A stretch of 64,000 nucleotides of DNA from Cytophagales bacterium (GCA_013298125.1 JAAFJP010000012.1:62001-126000), one strand, 5' to 3'; shown: positions 37,352 through 47,778, numbered from the stretch's first letter. Translations and numbers: made by a program. Notes: generated from the sequence alone by a model not told the origin.

Positions 37352-40351
37352 ATGATTAATAATCAGCTACTTACAAAATTTGCTACTGAATTAGAAGGCG
37401 AACTGCACTTTGATACCGTCATGCGTACACTTTACGCTACAGATGCCTCTGCGTATCGGGAGATGCCAACGGCGGTAGCTATTCCCAAAACTGTCTCCGA
37501 TATTAAGAAATTAATCAATTTCGCTCGTGAAAATGGTTCGTCTATTATTCCTCGGACGGCTGGGACATCTTTGGCTGGACAAGTTGTGGGTAATGGAATA
37601 GTGGTAGATGTTTCTAAGAATTTTACGCAAATTTTGGAAATAAATAAAGATGAACATTGGGTACGGGTTCAGCCTGGGGTGGTGCGTGATGTGTTGAACA
37701 TGGAATTGAAGAAACATGGACTCTTCTTTGGTCCTGAGACTTCAACTGCCAACCGTGCAATGATTGGAGGAATGGTTGGGAACAATTCATGTGGTTCAAA
37801 TTCGGTGGTTTATGGTTCTACTCGTGAGCATTTGATGGAAGTGAAGGCGATTTTAGCAGATGGTTCAGAAGTGGAGTTTAAGGGTTCAGGTGTTCAAGAG
37901 TTCAAAGGTTTATTGAACACGGCTGAACGCAAAAATGGAACGGCAAGTTTATCCGAAAAAATTTATAGAGAAACTAATAAAATCTTAGCTGATAAGTCTA
38001 ATCAATCTGAAATCAGAAAAGAATTCCCAAAGCCAACTATCGAAAGACGAAACACAGGTTATGCCTTAGATATGCTTTTGAATTGTGAGCCTTTTACTGA
38101 AGGTGGAAAGCCTTTTAATTTCTGTGAACTCATTGCGGGTTCAGAAGGTACGCTTTGCTTTTTGACAGAAATAAAACTTCACGTCGATGATCTCCCTCCT
38201 TCTGAGATTGGTTTGGTGTGTGGACATTTCAATACAGTTGATGAATCGTTAAGGGCAAATTTGATTGCTTTGAAATATAAACCTTCTGCCTCTGAGTTGA
38301 TGGATCATTATATTCTGGAATGTACCAAAGCTAATAAAGAACATAGCCAAAATCGTTTCTTCGTTCAAGGTGACCCTGGGGCAATTTTGGTAGTTGAATT
38401 AAGAGGAAATTCTCGGGAGGAAATAGAACAAAAAGCCGTAGCAATGGAGGCTGAAATGCGAGCGGCTAATTTGGGCTATCATTTTCCAGTGGTTTATGGA
38501 GCTGATACCAAGAAGGTTTGGGATTTGAGAAAAGCAGGTTTAGGTTTACTTTCAAATCTCCCAGGTGACGAAAAAGCGGTTGCCGTAATTGAAGATACTG
38601 CCGTGGATGTCAATGACTTACCTGATTTTATTCGTGAGTTTAATGAGATTTTGGATAAAAATAATCTCTACTGTGTACATTATGCTCATGCGGGTTCGGG
38701 CGAGATTCATTTACGACCTATTATTAATCTGAAAACGGTTGAGGGAAATAAACAATTTCGTTTGATTGCGGAGGAGATTGCGACTTTGGTGAAAAAATAT
38801 AAAGGTTCGCTTTCGGGTGAACATGGTGACGGGCGTTTGCGTGGGGAGTTTATCAAGCAAATGGTAGGCGAACATAACTACCAATTGATGAAGGATGTGA
38901 AGCAAATTTGGGACCCGTACAATGTTTTTAATCCTAACAAAATCGTGGATACGCCTCCGATGGATACGTTCCTACGATACACGCCTGGGCAACAAACGCC
39001 TGAATTTGAGACGACTTTTAGATTTACTGACCAAAATATTTTGCAACACGCCGAACAATGCAACGGTTCAGGAGATTGCAGAAAAACGCACCTCTCGGGC
39101 GGAACGATGTGTCCTTCATACATGGCTACTCGTAACGAAATGGAAACTACTCGGGCGAGGGCAAATATTTTGAGGGAATTTTTGACGAATTCGGATAAAG
39201 CCAATCGTTTTGACCATAAGGAAATCAAGGAGGTCATGGATTTGTGTTTGGCTTGTAAAGGTTGTAAATCTGACTGTCCTTCTAACGTGGATGTGGCGAA
39301 GTTGAAGATGGAATTTTTACATCAATACTACAAAGAAAATGGCGTGCCGATTCGTAGTCGTTTGGTGGGTAATTTTTCAACCCTCTCAAAAGTGGCTTCT
39401 TACGTTCCGTGGGCTTATAATTTGATTTTTGATACGCCTTTTTTACGTAGAATCGCCAATACGGTTGTGGGTTTCCATCCTGATAGAACGATGCCTTTAT
39501 TGGCGAAAAAGACGTTTATGAAGAGCTATCGGCAGTCGGCAGTCAGCAATCAGCAATCGGCAATCGGCAGTCAGCAGTTAAATTTAGAAAGCCATTTGCC
39601 GAAAGCCGAGAGCCGAAAGTCGAGAACCGTCCATCTTTTCGTAGATGAATTTACCAATTATAATGATGTAGAAATCGGTATCACTGCAGTTAAATTATTG
39701 AATCGTTTGGGATATGAAGTCATCGTTCCGAGTCATGTAGAATCTGGTCGTCCGCAATTATCAAAAGGGCTTTTGGATGATGCTAAACGCCTTGCTAATC
39801 AGAATGTTAGTTTGTTGAAAGATATAATTACAGAGGACATTCCACTCGTTGGAATTGAGCCTTCTGCCATCTTGACTTTCAGAGATGAGTATCCTGATTT
39901 GGTTGATAAAAATTTGGAAGAAGGTGCTAAAAGTTTAGCAAAAAATGTCTTTATGATTGAGGAGTTTTTATCGAAAGAAATTGAAGCAAAACGCATTTCA
40001 AAAAGTGCATTTACTACCGAAAAACGTTTGATAAAACTACACGGTCATTGTCAGCAAAAATCATTGTCGAGCATGATTCCTGCAAAGAGAACGCTCTCAT
40101 TACCAGAGAATTATGAAGTACAATTAATACCGTCGGGATGTTGTGGGATGGCGGGTTCTTTTGGGTATGAAAAAGAGCATTTTGAACTCTCAAACCAGAT
40201 TGGTGAGTTGGTACTTTTCCCGACGATTCGCCAGCAAGGTGAAGATGTAATTATAGCTGCTTCGGGTACAAGTTGTCGCCATCAAATTCATGATGGAACT
40301 GGACGGACAGCCAAGCACGCTGTTGAGATTTTGTTTGAAGCGTTGGTATAG
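37352..40351 (+). CDS. FAD-binding and Fe-S-binding oxidoreductase (D-lactate/2-hydroxyacid dehydrogenase type)
   Basis: A 999-residue fusion. An FAD_binding_4 domain (RTAGTSLAGQVVGNG near residue 70, GMVGNNSCGSNSVVYG near 143) and an FAD-oxidase C domain extend to about 540. Cys-rich segments then carry CNGSGDC near 569 and CLACKGCKSDCPSN near 632 for 4Fe-4S binding, with a final CCG-type region PSGCCGMAGSFGYEKEH near 929. It should oxidise a D-2-hydroxyacid and pass electrons to the quinone pool. Residues about 726-760 are encoded by an inserted repeat (39527-39626), rich in Gln, Ser and Lys and unlike the family. Confidence 0.85.
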   Translation: MINNQLLTKFATELEGELHFDTVMRTLYATDASAYREMPTAVAIPKTVSDIKKLINFARENGSSIIPRTAGTSLAGQVVGNGIVVDVSKNFTQILEINKDEHWVRVQPGVVRDVLNMELKKHGLFFGPETSTANRAMIGGMVGNNSCGSNSVVYGSTREHLMEVKAILADGSEVEFKGSGVQEFKGLLNTAERKNGTASLSEKIYRETNKILADKSNQSEIRKEFPKPTIERRNTGYALDMLLNCEPFTEGGKPFNFCELIAGSEGTLCFLTEIKLHVDDLPPSEIGLVCGHFNTVDESLRANLIALKYKPSASELMDHYILECTKANKEHSQNRFFVQGDPGAILVVELRGNSREEIEQKAVAMEAEMRAANLGYHFPVVYGADTKKVWDLRKAGLGLLSNLPGDEKAVAVIEDTAVDVNDLPDFIREFNEILDKNNLYCVHYAHAGSGEIHLRPIINLKTVEGNKQFRLIAEEIATLVKKYKGSLSGEHGDGRLRGEFIKQMVGEHNYQLMKDVKQIWDPYNVFNPNKIVDTPPMDTFLRYTPGQQTPEFETTFRFTDQNILQHAEQCNGSGDCRKTHLSGGTMCPSYMATRNEMETTRARANILREFLTNSDKANRFDHKEIKEVMDLCLACKGCKSDCPSNVDVAKLKMEFLHQYYKENGVPIRSRLVGNFSTLSKVASYVPWAYNLIFDTPFLRRIANTVVGFHPDRTMPLLAKKTFMKSYRQSAVSNQQSAIGSQQLNLESHLPKAESRKSRTVHLFVDEFTNYNDVEIGITAVKLLNRLGYEVIVPSHVESGRPQLSKGLLDDAKRLANQNVSLLKDIITEDIPLVGIEPSAILTFRDEYPDLVDKNLEEGAKSLAKNVFMIEEFLSKEIEAKRISKSAFTTEKRLIKLHGHCQQKSLSSMIPAKRTLSLPENYEVQLIPSGCCGMAGSFGYEKEHFELSNQIGELVLFPTIRQQGEDVIIAASGTSCRHQIHDGTGRTAKHAVEILFEALV
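39527..39626. repeat. TCGGCAGTCGGCAG-family repeat inserted in frame
   Basis: Within the oxidase gene, reiterated words TCGGCAGTCGGCAGTCAGCA and then GCCGAAAGCCGAGAGCCGAA form an inverted pair around TTAAATTTAGAAAGCC. The same words make up the intergenic element at 3512-3597. The translation here (SYRQSAVSNQQSAIGSQQ and PKAESRKSR) is low in complexity and separates the Fe-S domain from the CCG domain. Confidence 0.8.
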
Positions 40352-40363
40352 TATTGTAATCAA

Positions 40364-40394
40364 CCCTTGCAAGCGTTCAAAACGCTTGCAAGGG
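40364..40394. repeat. 14-bp-arm hairpin, loop CAA (TTCAAAA class)
   Basis: Arms 40364-40377 and 40381-40394 pair perfectly around CAA; the centre reads CGTTCAAAACG. It lies 12 bases after the oxidase stop and is followed by a short T-poor stretch (CTTTAAATTTTAC), so it may terminate transcription, but its geometry matches the non-terminator copy at 3360. Confidence 0.8.
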
Positions 40395-40441
40395 CTTTAA
40401 ATTTTACTTTGACGGTCTAAAAAAGTAATCTATTTTATAAA

Positions 40442-41047
40442 ATGAATCCACAAATCATAGAATCTATCATTCAAAGCTCTGGTTTCCAAAAACTTAGAGA
40501 CAAATACGAATTTTTGAAGATAGAAGATATTGTGGAATTAATGAGCATCGGAAAGTTTCATTTTATCCCTAAAAATGAGCATTTTATCAAAGCGGGAGAC
40601 ACCACAAAAAAAGTAGGATTTATCATCAATGGGCTAATTCGGTTTTATCATTTAAAGGACGGTGAAGAGTATAATATCATCTTCAAAAAAGAATTTGAAA
40701 TGGCTTCATCTTTTGAATCTATTGTACTCAATCAACCAAGTTCGTATAATTTTGAAGCCTTGGAAGATACCCAAATATTGGTCTATGATTATACTGAAAT
40801 GGAGCAGTTATTTGCTCAGAATCATCAATTAGAGCGTTTTGGTAGATATTTTATTCAACAAGAATTAGCCAAAGCTGTGAAAACTTACGAGGGACACCTT
40901 TTCTATTCTCCCGAAGAACGCTATCTGAAATTCATCGAAGATTATCCTGATTTGATGAATCGTATTCCCCTTAAACATCTGTCTTCTTTCTTGGGAATAA
41001 CGTCCGTTTCTTTGAGCAGGATTCGTAAACGGATTACGGATAAGTAG
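40442..41047 (+). CDS. Crp/Fnr-family transcriptional regulator
   Basis: A 201-residue protein with an N-terminal cyclic-nucleotide-binding-like beta-roll (about residues 25-130; FIKAGDTTKKVGFIINGLIRFY) and a short C-terminal helix-turn-helix (RIPLKHLSSFLGITSVSLSRIRKRI). The family is common in Bacteroidota; effector and targets are unknown. It stands between the oxidase and a sterol-desaturase-type gene, but repeats separate it from both. Confidence 0.85.
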   Translation: MNPQIIESIIQSSGFQKLRDKYEFLKIEDIVELMSIGKFHFIPKNEHFIKAGDTTKKVGFIINGLIRFYHLKDGEEYNIIFKKEFEMASSFESIVLNQPSSYNFEALEDTQILVYDYTEMEQLFAQNHQLERFGRYFIQQELAKAVKTYEGHLFYSPEERYLKFIEDYPDLMNRIPLKHLSSFLGITSVSLSRIRKRITDK

Positions 41048-41165
41048 TTATCAAATTTTAAGTTACTAAGTTGATAAATTAAAAATAAACCCTTGTCTTT
41101 CAGAAACTTAATTCATTTTTTTAGCGAATATTTTATCAACTTAACAACTTAAAAATTAGTAACTT
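41048..41165. repeat. AAGTTGATAAA/ATCAACTTAACAACTT inverted repeat
   Basis: The left part near 41050-41082 (AGTTACTAAGTTGATAAATT) is complementary, with interruptions, to the right part near 41133-41165 (ATCAACTTAACAACTTAAAA and ATTAGTAACTT). The words match the family at 7897-8019. It lies between two plus-strand genes. Confidence 0.65.
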
Positions 41166-41247
41166 CTTAACGAACTTATCTTTTGTAAATTTTTTCTTCA
41201 AAATCGTTGCCCAAATTTGCTGTATCATTTTAAAAAATAAGTGAATT

Positions 41248-41970
41248 ATGGAAACGTCAATGCCTTTCGGAATCTTTATTTTTCTCGTCAATTTTCTGCG
41301 TTATCTCATCGTTGCGGGAATACCCTTCATAGTGTTTTATTACTTTTTGAAAAACGCTAAATCTGTCTCAAAACTACAATCTAAATTTCCGAAACTATCT
41401 GATTATCAGCGAGAAATAGAATATTCTACTTTAACTTGCATGGTCTTTGGAGTTGTGGGATGGGTGGCTTTTAAAACGCCTTTCTACAGCTATACATTAG
41501 CGTATGAAAATATTGAGGACTATCCGACTTGGTATTTTTGGGTGAGTATTTTCTTGATGATTTTGTTACACGATGCTTATTTTTACTGGACTCACAGACT
41601 GATTCATCACAAAGCACTTTTCAAGAATTTTCATGCTTTACATCATAAATCTCATAATCCGAGTCCGTGGGCAGCGTTTGCTTTTGACCCTTTAGAAGCC
41701 GTTACAAATGGCTGTTTTCAGTTTGTTTTGATGCTCGTAATTCCTGCCCATCTTTATGCAGTGGCAATATTTTACTTAATCTCTTTGGTAGTAAATGTCT
41801 ATGGTCATTTGGGCTATGAAATTTACCCAAAAGCCATTCACACACATTGGTTGGGGCGTTGGATAAATACTTCAACTGCCCACAATTATCATCACCATCA
41901 CGGAAAAGGAAATTATGGATTTTATTTTACTTTTTGGGATAAATTGATGAAGACGGAAAAATTAGGGTAG
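41248..41970 (+). CDS. Sterol desaturase/fatty acid hydroxylase superfamily protein
   Basis: A 240-residue integral membrane di-iron enzyme with the three histidine clusters of the family: HDAYFYWTHRLIHH near residue 110, HALHHKSHNPSPW near 130, and HNYHHHHGKGNYGFYF near 211. About four or five membrane helices surround them. It would hydroxylate or desaturate a lipid; the substrate (fatty acid, carotenoid or hopanoid/sterol) cannot be chosen from sequence. Confidence 0.88.
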   Translation: METSMPFGIFIFLVNFLRYLIVAGIPFIVFYYFLKNAKSVSKLQSKFPKLSDYQREIEYSTLTCMVFGVVGWVAFKTPFYSYTLAYENIEDYPTWYFWVSIFLMILLHDAYFYWTHRLIHHKALFKNFHALHHKSHNPSPWAAFAFDPLEAVTNGCFQFVLMLVIPAHLYAVAIFYLISLVVNVYGHLGYEIYPKAIHTHWLGRWINTSTAHNYHHHHGKGNYGFYFTFWDKLMKTEKLG

Positions 41971-41975
41971 TTTAC

Positions 41976-44555
41976 CTAAAACTCCACCTCAATCCGACTA
42001 ACGCCTAAATTATCAACCGAAAAAATTAAATACTCAGAGTTTTCTATTTTATTGATAATCAAAGGCTTACTATTACTATTTGTCTTTAAACTAATTGGTT
42101 TTTTATTTTGGGGTAATAAAATTTCCCAATCTGAAATTGTGCCTGTTCCTGTGAAATTGATGGTCAATTTGTTGCCAGAAAATTTATATTGATACGAAAT
42201 ATAACCTCCCGATGCTTCGTATTTTACGGTTACGGCAACTTCTTTTTCGCCTGTTGCTTCCCATCTTGGCGAAACTTTTACTTTCTCAAACATCGTTACC
42301 GTGTCTTTTACACCCGCCAAACCTTCTAAAAGTGAATACGTTACCGCCGCAGCACCCCAACGGTCAGGAACTCCGAAGGATAAATCTTCTTTTGAGGTAT
42401 CTTTTGACTTTATATCAATTACTGAATTTCCCAGAGTTAAACCAGCAATCATCCATCGAGATTTAGAATTTTTCATCCCAAACAATTCGACCGCTTCAAT
42501 TTTTTTATCAGGATTTGGATTCACAATTTGCGTAATTCCTAAGCCCACAAAAGGTGATTTTTTGTTTTTGCCCGACCATGCTACTTTAAAATTAGGCTTG
42601 TCTTGCGGAAACCACCAATTATCAATTTTATCTCCATGAATATACTCCGTGAAAGTCGAGCCATCGTCATAACGCAAAGCCATCATTCCGATAATTTCAC
42701 CTTTTGAACGTGCATGAAGAAGGTAAATCGTGGTCGTTTTTCTTGCCAAAATTACTGCAGTTGAGATTTGATAATCCTTCTCCAAATCATCAGAAAGCAC
42801 AATTGCACCTTTTCCAGCATTATCAAGCGGGTCAGTTATTTGAAAAGGAATATTCAAAAACAAATGTTGCCCCAATGGAATTTCGGAAGCATCATTTCCT
42901 TCGCCATCACCATTCCAACCCGGGATTCCTTGACTGCCTTTTCCAGAAAAATCTGCATTTGCGGCTTTTGCTAAACTGATAGTTGTAAAGTTGCCAATCT
43001 TAGTTTCGGGTAATTTTCCTTTATACGTTCCGTGAAGATAATTGTCATGTTTACGAGCCAAATTCAATACTCGATTTAGAATATCGACTCCGTAAGTTTC
43101 GTAACCATTTTGAAAAGCCCCATGTGCCAATTCACCCGCTACAATGGTACTCACGCCCCCGTTCATATACTCCCACAATTCTCCATCACTTTGAAATCCT
43201 TTTTCAAAAGGTGGATAAATATTATACCACTCAGCCGTTGAAGTTTTAGGCATTTCTCCTCTGATTTTTTGATATTCGTTCAAAATACCAAGGGCTTGTA
43301 AGTGCGAAATACCACGATTGAGGGCATAGGCATTCGACAAAGAAACTTGTTCTTCGGTTTTGGTTTTTCCTATGTTTCTTTTGGTAAAAAACTGTGGGTC
43401 TTCGGGTACAAAATGAACATAATGACGACCATTCCAAGTCAATTTATCTAAACGCTCTTGGAGATTTCGGGCTTCTTGATTGTAGAAATTTCCATCGTCT
43501 CTTTTTCCAGAGGCTATCAGCATTTCTGCCAACATTTTGTAAGCCGAAATCAAGCCGTTATTATCGCCAAACATGATTCCGAAATCGGTTTTTTCGTTAA
43601 TCATCATGTTTGCACCATCCGTTACCAAATTGTCGTATTCGTGCTTAAAGTCCCACGTATCAATCGTGAAGGCTCTTTTTACTAACTGATATTTATTTGA
43701 CCAACGATATTTGTCAGTCGTAATGTATTTAATTGCTTTGATGGCTGGCTCTAAATTCTTACGCATCCAAGCATTATCTCCCGTTGCTTTCCACGATTCA
43801 TACAGACATTGTACGAACAAATATTCCACGTCAGCCTCCACAGGTTGGCGTTTCAATTCAAAGGTTCCACCTTCGATTTTTTTGATAAAATTATCTTTTT
43901 CTAAAACAGAATCCCACCAGTTTGGTTCTTTGGTTCGGGGGTAAATATTATCCCAAATCATGCCGTCTTCTCGTTGATAATCAGCGTATAAATCGAAGCC
44001 GTCTTTGAGGTTTGGATTAAAATATTTCATCGCCTTCATCGTATGCGTATGGTCACGCAACCAACCCACGAAGACTTTGTAAATTTTACCGTTAATTCTA
44101 TACGCTGAGGTTTCGCCCCACTCACCAATCATCGACCAATAAAGGGTGCTTAATAGTTCTTTATAAATGCCAGAACTATCCACAATTTCGGTTTGACAAT
44201 TCACAGGAAAGTAGATAGAATCAATCCTATCGCCATTATTATTCCGTAATTCACAAAAATGATTTCCTAATGCCCCGCCCACTTTGAAGGTAATACTACT
44301 GACTTTCCCGTCTCCCTTGCGGTACATCCTAAAACGTCCATCACGGATAAAAAAGTAGCCAGGTTCGGTAGTGGAAATGGTAACGACATCAAGCGGTTTT
44401 ACAACTTGTCCTTTTTCGTGAGAAGTGATTGTGAGTTTACCGTTTTGACTTTCGATGGGAAAAATAGTAGTTGGACCTTCACCAAAACCAGTGAAGCCTA
44501 ATCCACCAAGTAGAGAGGTATTTTTAAGAAATTTACGACGACTTTCGTGGTTCAT
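41976..44555 (-). CDS. Tat-exported six-hairpin glycosidase-like protein
   Basis: An 859-residue protein starting with a twin-arginine signal (SRRKFLKNTSLLGG). An N-terminal beta domain of about 130 residues precedes an (alpha/alpha)6 barrel with VGWLRDHTHTMKAMKYF near 168, YQREDGMIWDNIYP near 195 and KTDFGIMFGDNNGLISA near 325, then a long C-terminal beta region. The fold is that of six-hairpin glycosidases; I cannot name a GH family. Acidic residues in these segments are candidate catalytic positions. Export folded via Tat suggests a cofactor or metal. Confidence 0.65.
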   Translation of the reverse strand: MNHESRRKFLKNTSLLGGLGFTGFGEGPTTIFPIESQNGKLTITSHEKGQVVKPLDVVTISTTEPGYFFIRDGRFRMYRKGDGKVSSITFKVGGALGNHFCELRNNNGDRIDSIYFPVNCQTEIVDSSGIYKELLSTLYWSMIGEWGETSAYRINGKIYKVFVGWLRDHTHTMKAMKYFNPNLKDGFDLYADYQREDGMIWDNIYPRTKEPNWWDSVLEKDNFIKKIEGGTFELKRQPVEADVEYLFVQCLYESWKATGDNAWMRKNLEPAIKAIKYITTDKYRWSNKYQLVKRAFTIDTWDFKHEYDNLVTDGANMMINEKTDFGIMFGDNNGLISAYKMLAEMLIASGKRDDGNFYNQEARNLQERLDKLTWNGRHYVHFVPEDPQFFTKRNIGKTKTEEQVSLSNAYALNRGISHLQALGILNEYQKIRGEMPKTSTAEWYNIYPPFEKGFQSDGELWEYMNGGVSTIVAGELAHGAFQNGYETYGVDILNRVLNLARKHDNYLHGTYKGKLPETKIGNFTTISLAKAANADFSGKGSQGIPGWNGDGEGNDASEIPLGQHLFLNIPFQITDPLDNAGKGAIVLSDDLEKDYQISTAVILARKTTTIYLLHARSKGEIIGMMALRYDDGSTFTEYIHGDKIDNWWFPQDKPNFKVAWSGKNKKSPFVGLGITQIVNPNPDKKIEAVELFGMKNSKSRWMIAGLTLGNSVIDIKSKDTSKEDLSFGVPDRWGAAAVTYSLLEGLAGVKDTVTMFEKVKVSPRWEATGEKEVAVTVKYEASGGYISYQYKFSGNKLTINFTGTGTISDWEILLPQNKKPISLKTNSNSKPLIINKIENSEYLIFSVDNLGVSRIEVEF

Positions 44556-44804
44556 CAGTTCAACAGACGTTAATTAGGGCTTGGTTGGGTAAGTAATTTT
44601 AGTTTTTTTCGGGGCGGAAAAAATCGGAGCGGATTGGAAGTACGAAATAACAAAATTTTATCTTAGCGTACAAAAAAACGCCTTTGTATTTCGATTTTTT
44701 TTAATAATTTCTTCATTTTTTTGATGAATCTATCTATTCTATTTGCATATTAAATTTTCCACGTTTTACTTTGCAACATCAAATCAATCATCCTCCGAGA
44801 TTTC
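44556..44804. other. Leader region upstream of the SAM riboswitch
   Basis: About 250 bases without a gene, shared by the divergent glycosidase gene and the methionine operon. A hairpin-forming GAGATTTCATCTC lies at about 44797-44809, just before the riboswitch. GTACGAAATAAC and AGCGTAC near 44639-44670 give a weak pairing. No certain promoter was identified. Confidence 0.4.
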
Positions 44805-44915
44805 ATCTCATGCAGGTAATTGATTTATAAAGAAGAAGGGAGAGAATAGGCTCAATGAACTTCTGGCAACCTACCAAACCGTAAAGGCAAGGTGCTAATT
44901 CCTACCTGTGTTCAA
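44805..44915 (+). promoter_or_regulatory. SAM-I (S-box) riboswitch
   Basis: The conserved core is plain: TTATAAAGAAGAAGGGAGAG, then GGCTCAATGAACTTCTGGCA followed by ACC, and near the 3' side AAGGTGCTAATTCC. CAGGTA at 44813-44818 pairs with TACCTG at 44903-44908 to close stem P1. These elements match the S-adenosylmethionine riboswitch of class I. It should repress the downstream YfiT/DinB-metY-metX genes when SAM is abundant. An obvious intrinsic terminator was not found in the following 160 bases. Confidence 0.88.
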
Positions 44916-45179
44916 TTAACAATTAACAATTAACAATTAACAGTATTCTGATAATTGCTTATTGATAATTGCTCATTGCTATCGGGAAATATAAACCAAT
45001 TACGATTCAATTCCAGTCTTTTTTACTGTTAATTATTCGTCAGGTTTAGGGCAAATTTCGTTTTCAATATTCAAGAAATCACTTGAACATTGGACATTGA
45101 ATATTGCAAATTGAACATTTTTTTAATTCTCAATTTGCAATGCTCAATGTTCAATTTTCAAGTAAAAAGAAACAATCGT
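44913..45179. repeat. Repeat-rich leader: AATTAAC tandem repeat and imperfect 33-bp inverted repeat
   Basis: CAATTAA/AATTAAC is reiterated about four times at 44913-44942, followed by a doubled GATAATTGCTYATTG. AATTAACAGTA near 44935 can pair with TACTGTTAATT near 45026. An inverted repeat, 45082-45114 with 45130-45162, has about four mismatches. Its right arm ends 18 bases before the chosen start of the next gene and would encode a spurious N-terminal extension if read through. Confidence 0.7.
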
Positions 45180-45710
45180 ATGACACTCGAACAAATTCAG
45201 TACCCCGTAGGAAAATGGGCTTCAAAAGACCATTATTCACCCGAAGAAATTGAGCAAAACATTGCTGATATGTTGGCTTATCCTTTGAAATACAGGGAAT
45301 TAACGCAACATCTTTCGGAAGAAGATTTAGAAAAAACGTATCGTGAAGGTTCGTGGACGATTCGCCAATTGGTGCATCATGTGGCGGATACGCATTTGTG
45401 GCATTTTATCAGAATCAAACAGGCTCTGACGGAAGAAAATCCAGCGGGTGTTTTTGGAAATGTGAATGCTCTTGCAACTTTGCCAGATACCGCCAAAGCA
45501 CCGATTGAAGATTCTTTGCAGATGATTGAAAGCACGCATAAACGTTACGCATATCTATTCTCGAATATTCCAACAAGTGATTATGGGCGGGCTTATTATC
45601 ATCCGTTTAGACAAATAAATGTCAATCTGCCACAAGCAATTAATATGACGGTTTGGCACGCCAAGCATCATTTAGGGCATATTGAGATTGCTTTGGGACT
45701 TAAATCATAA
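45180..45710 (+). CDS. YfiT-like DinB-superfamily protein (putative metal-dependent thiol transferase)
   Basis: A 176-residue DinB-fold protein very like Bacillus YfiT: YPVGKWASKDHYSPEEIEQN at the start, YREGSWTIRQLVHHVADTHL near residue 58, and WHAKHHLGHIE near the end. Three His residues (one in LVHHVAD, two in HAKHHLGH) form the metal site. Relatives transfer bacillithiol or act as metal hydrolases. I chose the ATG at 45180; a frame from 45090 starts inside the inverted repeat. First gene after the SAM riboswitch. Confidence 0.85.
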   Translation: MTLEQIQYPVGKWASKDHYSPEEIEQNIADMLAYPLKYRELTQHLSEEDLEKTYREGSWTIRQLVHHVADTHLWHFIRIKQALTEENPAGVFGNVNALATLPDTAKAPIEDSLQMIESTHKRYAYLFSNIPTSDYGRAYYHPFRQINVNLPQAINMTVWHAKHHLGHIEIALGLKS

Positions 45711-45714
45711 TCTA

Positions 45715-46185
45715 ATGATTTCAACCGAATTACTTATCCTAAATTTTGAAGAAATCAGAAGGCGAAGTATCATACTTTGGTCTGGAATACCTGTTGAATT
45801 TTATGCTTGGAAACCTGATAAAGAAGCAATGGGAATTTTGGAAATGGTTAGGCACGTGTTAGAAGGCGAGCATCTTTTTCATAAAATTGTGGAGAATAGA
45901 GGCAATTTAGGCGATTATGTTTCTCCGTGGGAAGACAGAAATTATACAAATGTGCAGGATGAAATAGATTTTGCTAAACCATTCCGAGAAGATTTTTTCA
46001 AGACAATCAGAGCGTTTTCTTTGGAAGATTTGAGTCAAATAGAAATCATCCGTTCAGAGAAAGGACAAAGACGAAAATTGGGCGATTATTTACAACGAAT
46101 TGCCTACCATGAGGCAGTTCATACTGGACAAATGTTGTCGTATTTGAGAACATTAGGCATCGAACGACCACAGATTTGGGATTAA
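45715..46185 (+). CDS. DinB-superfamily protein
   Basis: A 156-residue four-helix DinB-type protein with His residues in MVRHVLEGEHLFHK near residue 45 and RIAYHEAVHTGQMLSYLR near 130, a pattern suited to a metal-binding thiol transferase. It begins 4 bases after the first DinB gene. The pair between a SAM riboswitch and metY suggests a role in thiol or sulfur metabolism. The ATG at 45715 is chosen over an in-frame start at 45682 that would overlap the previous gene. Confidence 0.8.
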   Translation: MISTELLILNFEEIRRRSIILWSGIPVEFYAWKPDKEAMGILEMVRHVLEGEHLFHKIVENRGNLGDYVSPWEDRNYTNVQDEIDFAKPFREDFFKTIRAFSLEDLSQIEIIRSEKGQRRKLGDYLQRIAYHEAVHTGQMLSYLRTLGIERPQIWD

Positions 46186-46292
46186 AACTTTCAAAAGTAA
46201 CGAGTAGATGCTAATTCCTAAGAATTCCCCTCTCTCTCAACGTCCGAAACGAATTACAATACAAAAATAACGATTTATATAAAACACAATAA

Positions 46293-47591
<1,299 letters not shown>

Positions 47592-47596
47592 AATGT

Positions 47597-47643
47597 AAAA
47601 CCTTTACAAATTTGCAATTGGATTGCAGATTTGTAAAGGTTTT
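47597..47643 (+). terminator. Possible terminator hairpin after metY
   Basis: AAAACCTTTACAAAT (47597-47611) pairs with ATTTGTAAAGGTTTT (47629-47643); an inner TTGCAA/TTGCAG region fills the loop. A short T-run ends the stem. It begins 6 bases after the metY stop, so it may separate metY from the transposase unit and metX. Confidence 0.6.
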
Positions 47644-47683
47644 AGAAAGGAAATATAAATCAAAAACCTTTTATTTTGAGATT

Positions 47684-47743
47684 TTCGGGTTCTCTATTCC
47701 TAACGAGGGGTTTAAACCCCTCGTTAGGAATAGAGAACCCGAA
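47684..47743. repeat. Perfect 60-bp palindrome 1 (centre GGGTTTAAACCC)
   Basis: Arms 47684-47713 and 47714-47743 are exact complements with no loop. The core ACGAGGGGTTT and its complement are shared with palindromes 2 and 3; the outer arms (TTCGGGTTCTCTATTCCTA) are unrelated to theirs but perfectly paired. It lies 35 bases upstream of the transposase start. Confidence 0.95.
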
Positions 47744-47778
47744 GTAAACAGTATTTCAATATTAACCACATACTTAAA

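Noticed and set aside
45090-45179. A 30-residue N-terminal extension of the YfiT-like protein
   Set aside because: It is encoded by the intergenic inverted repeat; the YfiT family begins at the residues following the ATG at 45180.
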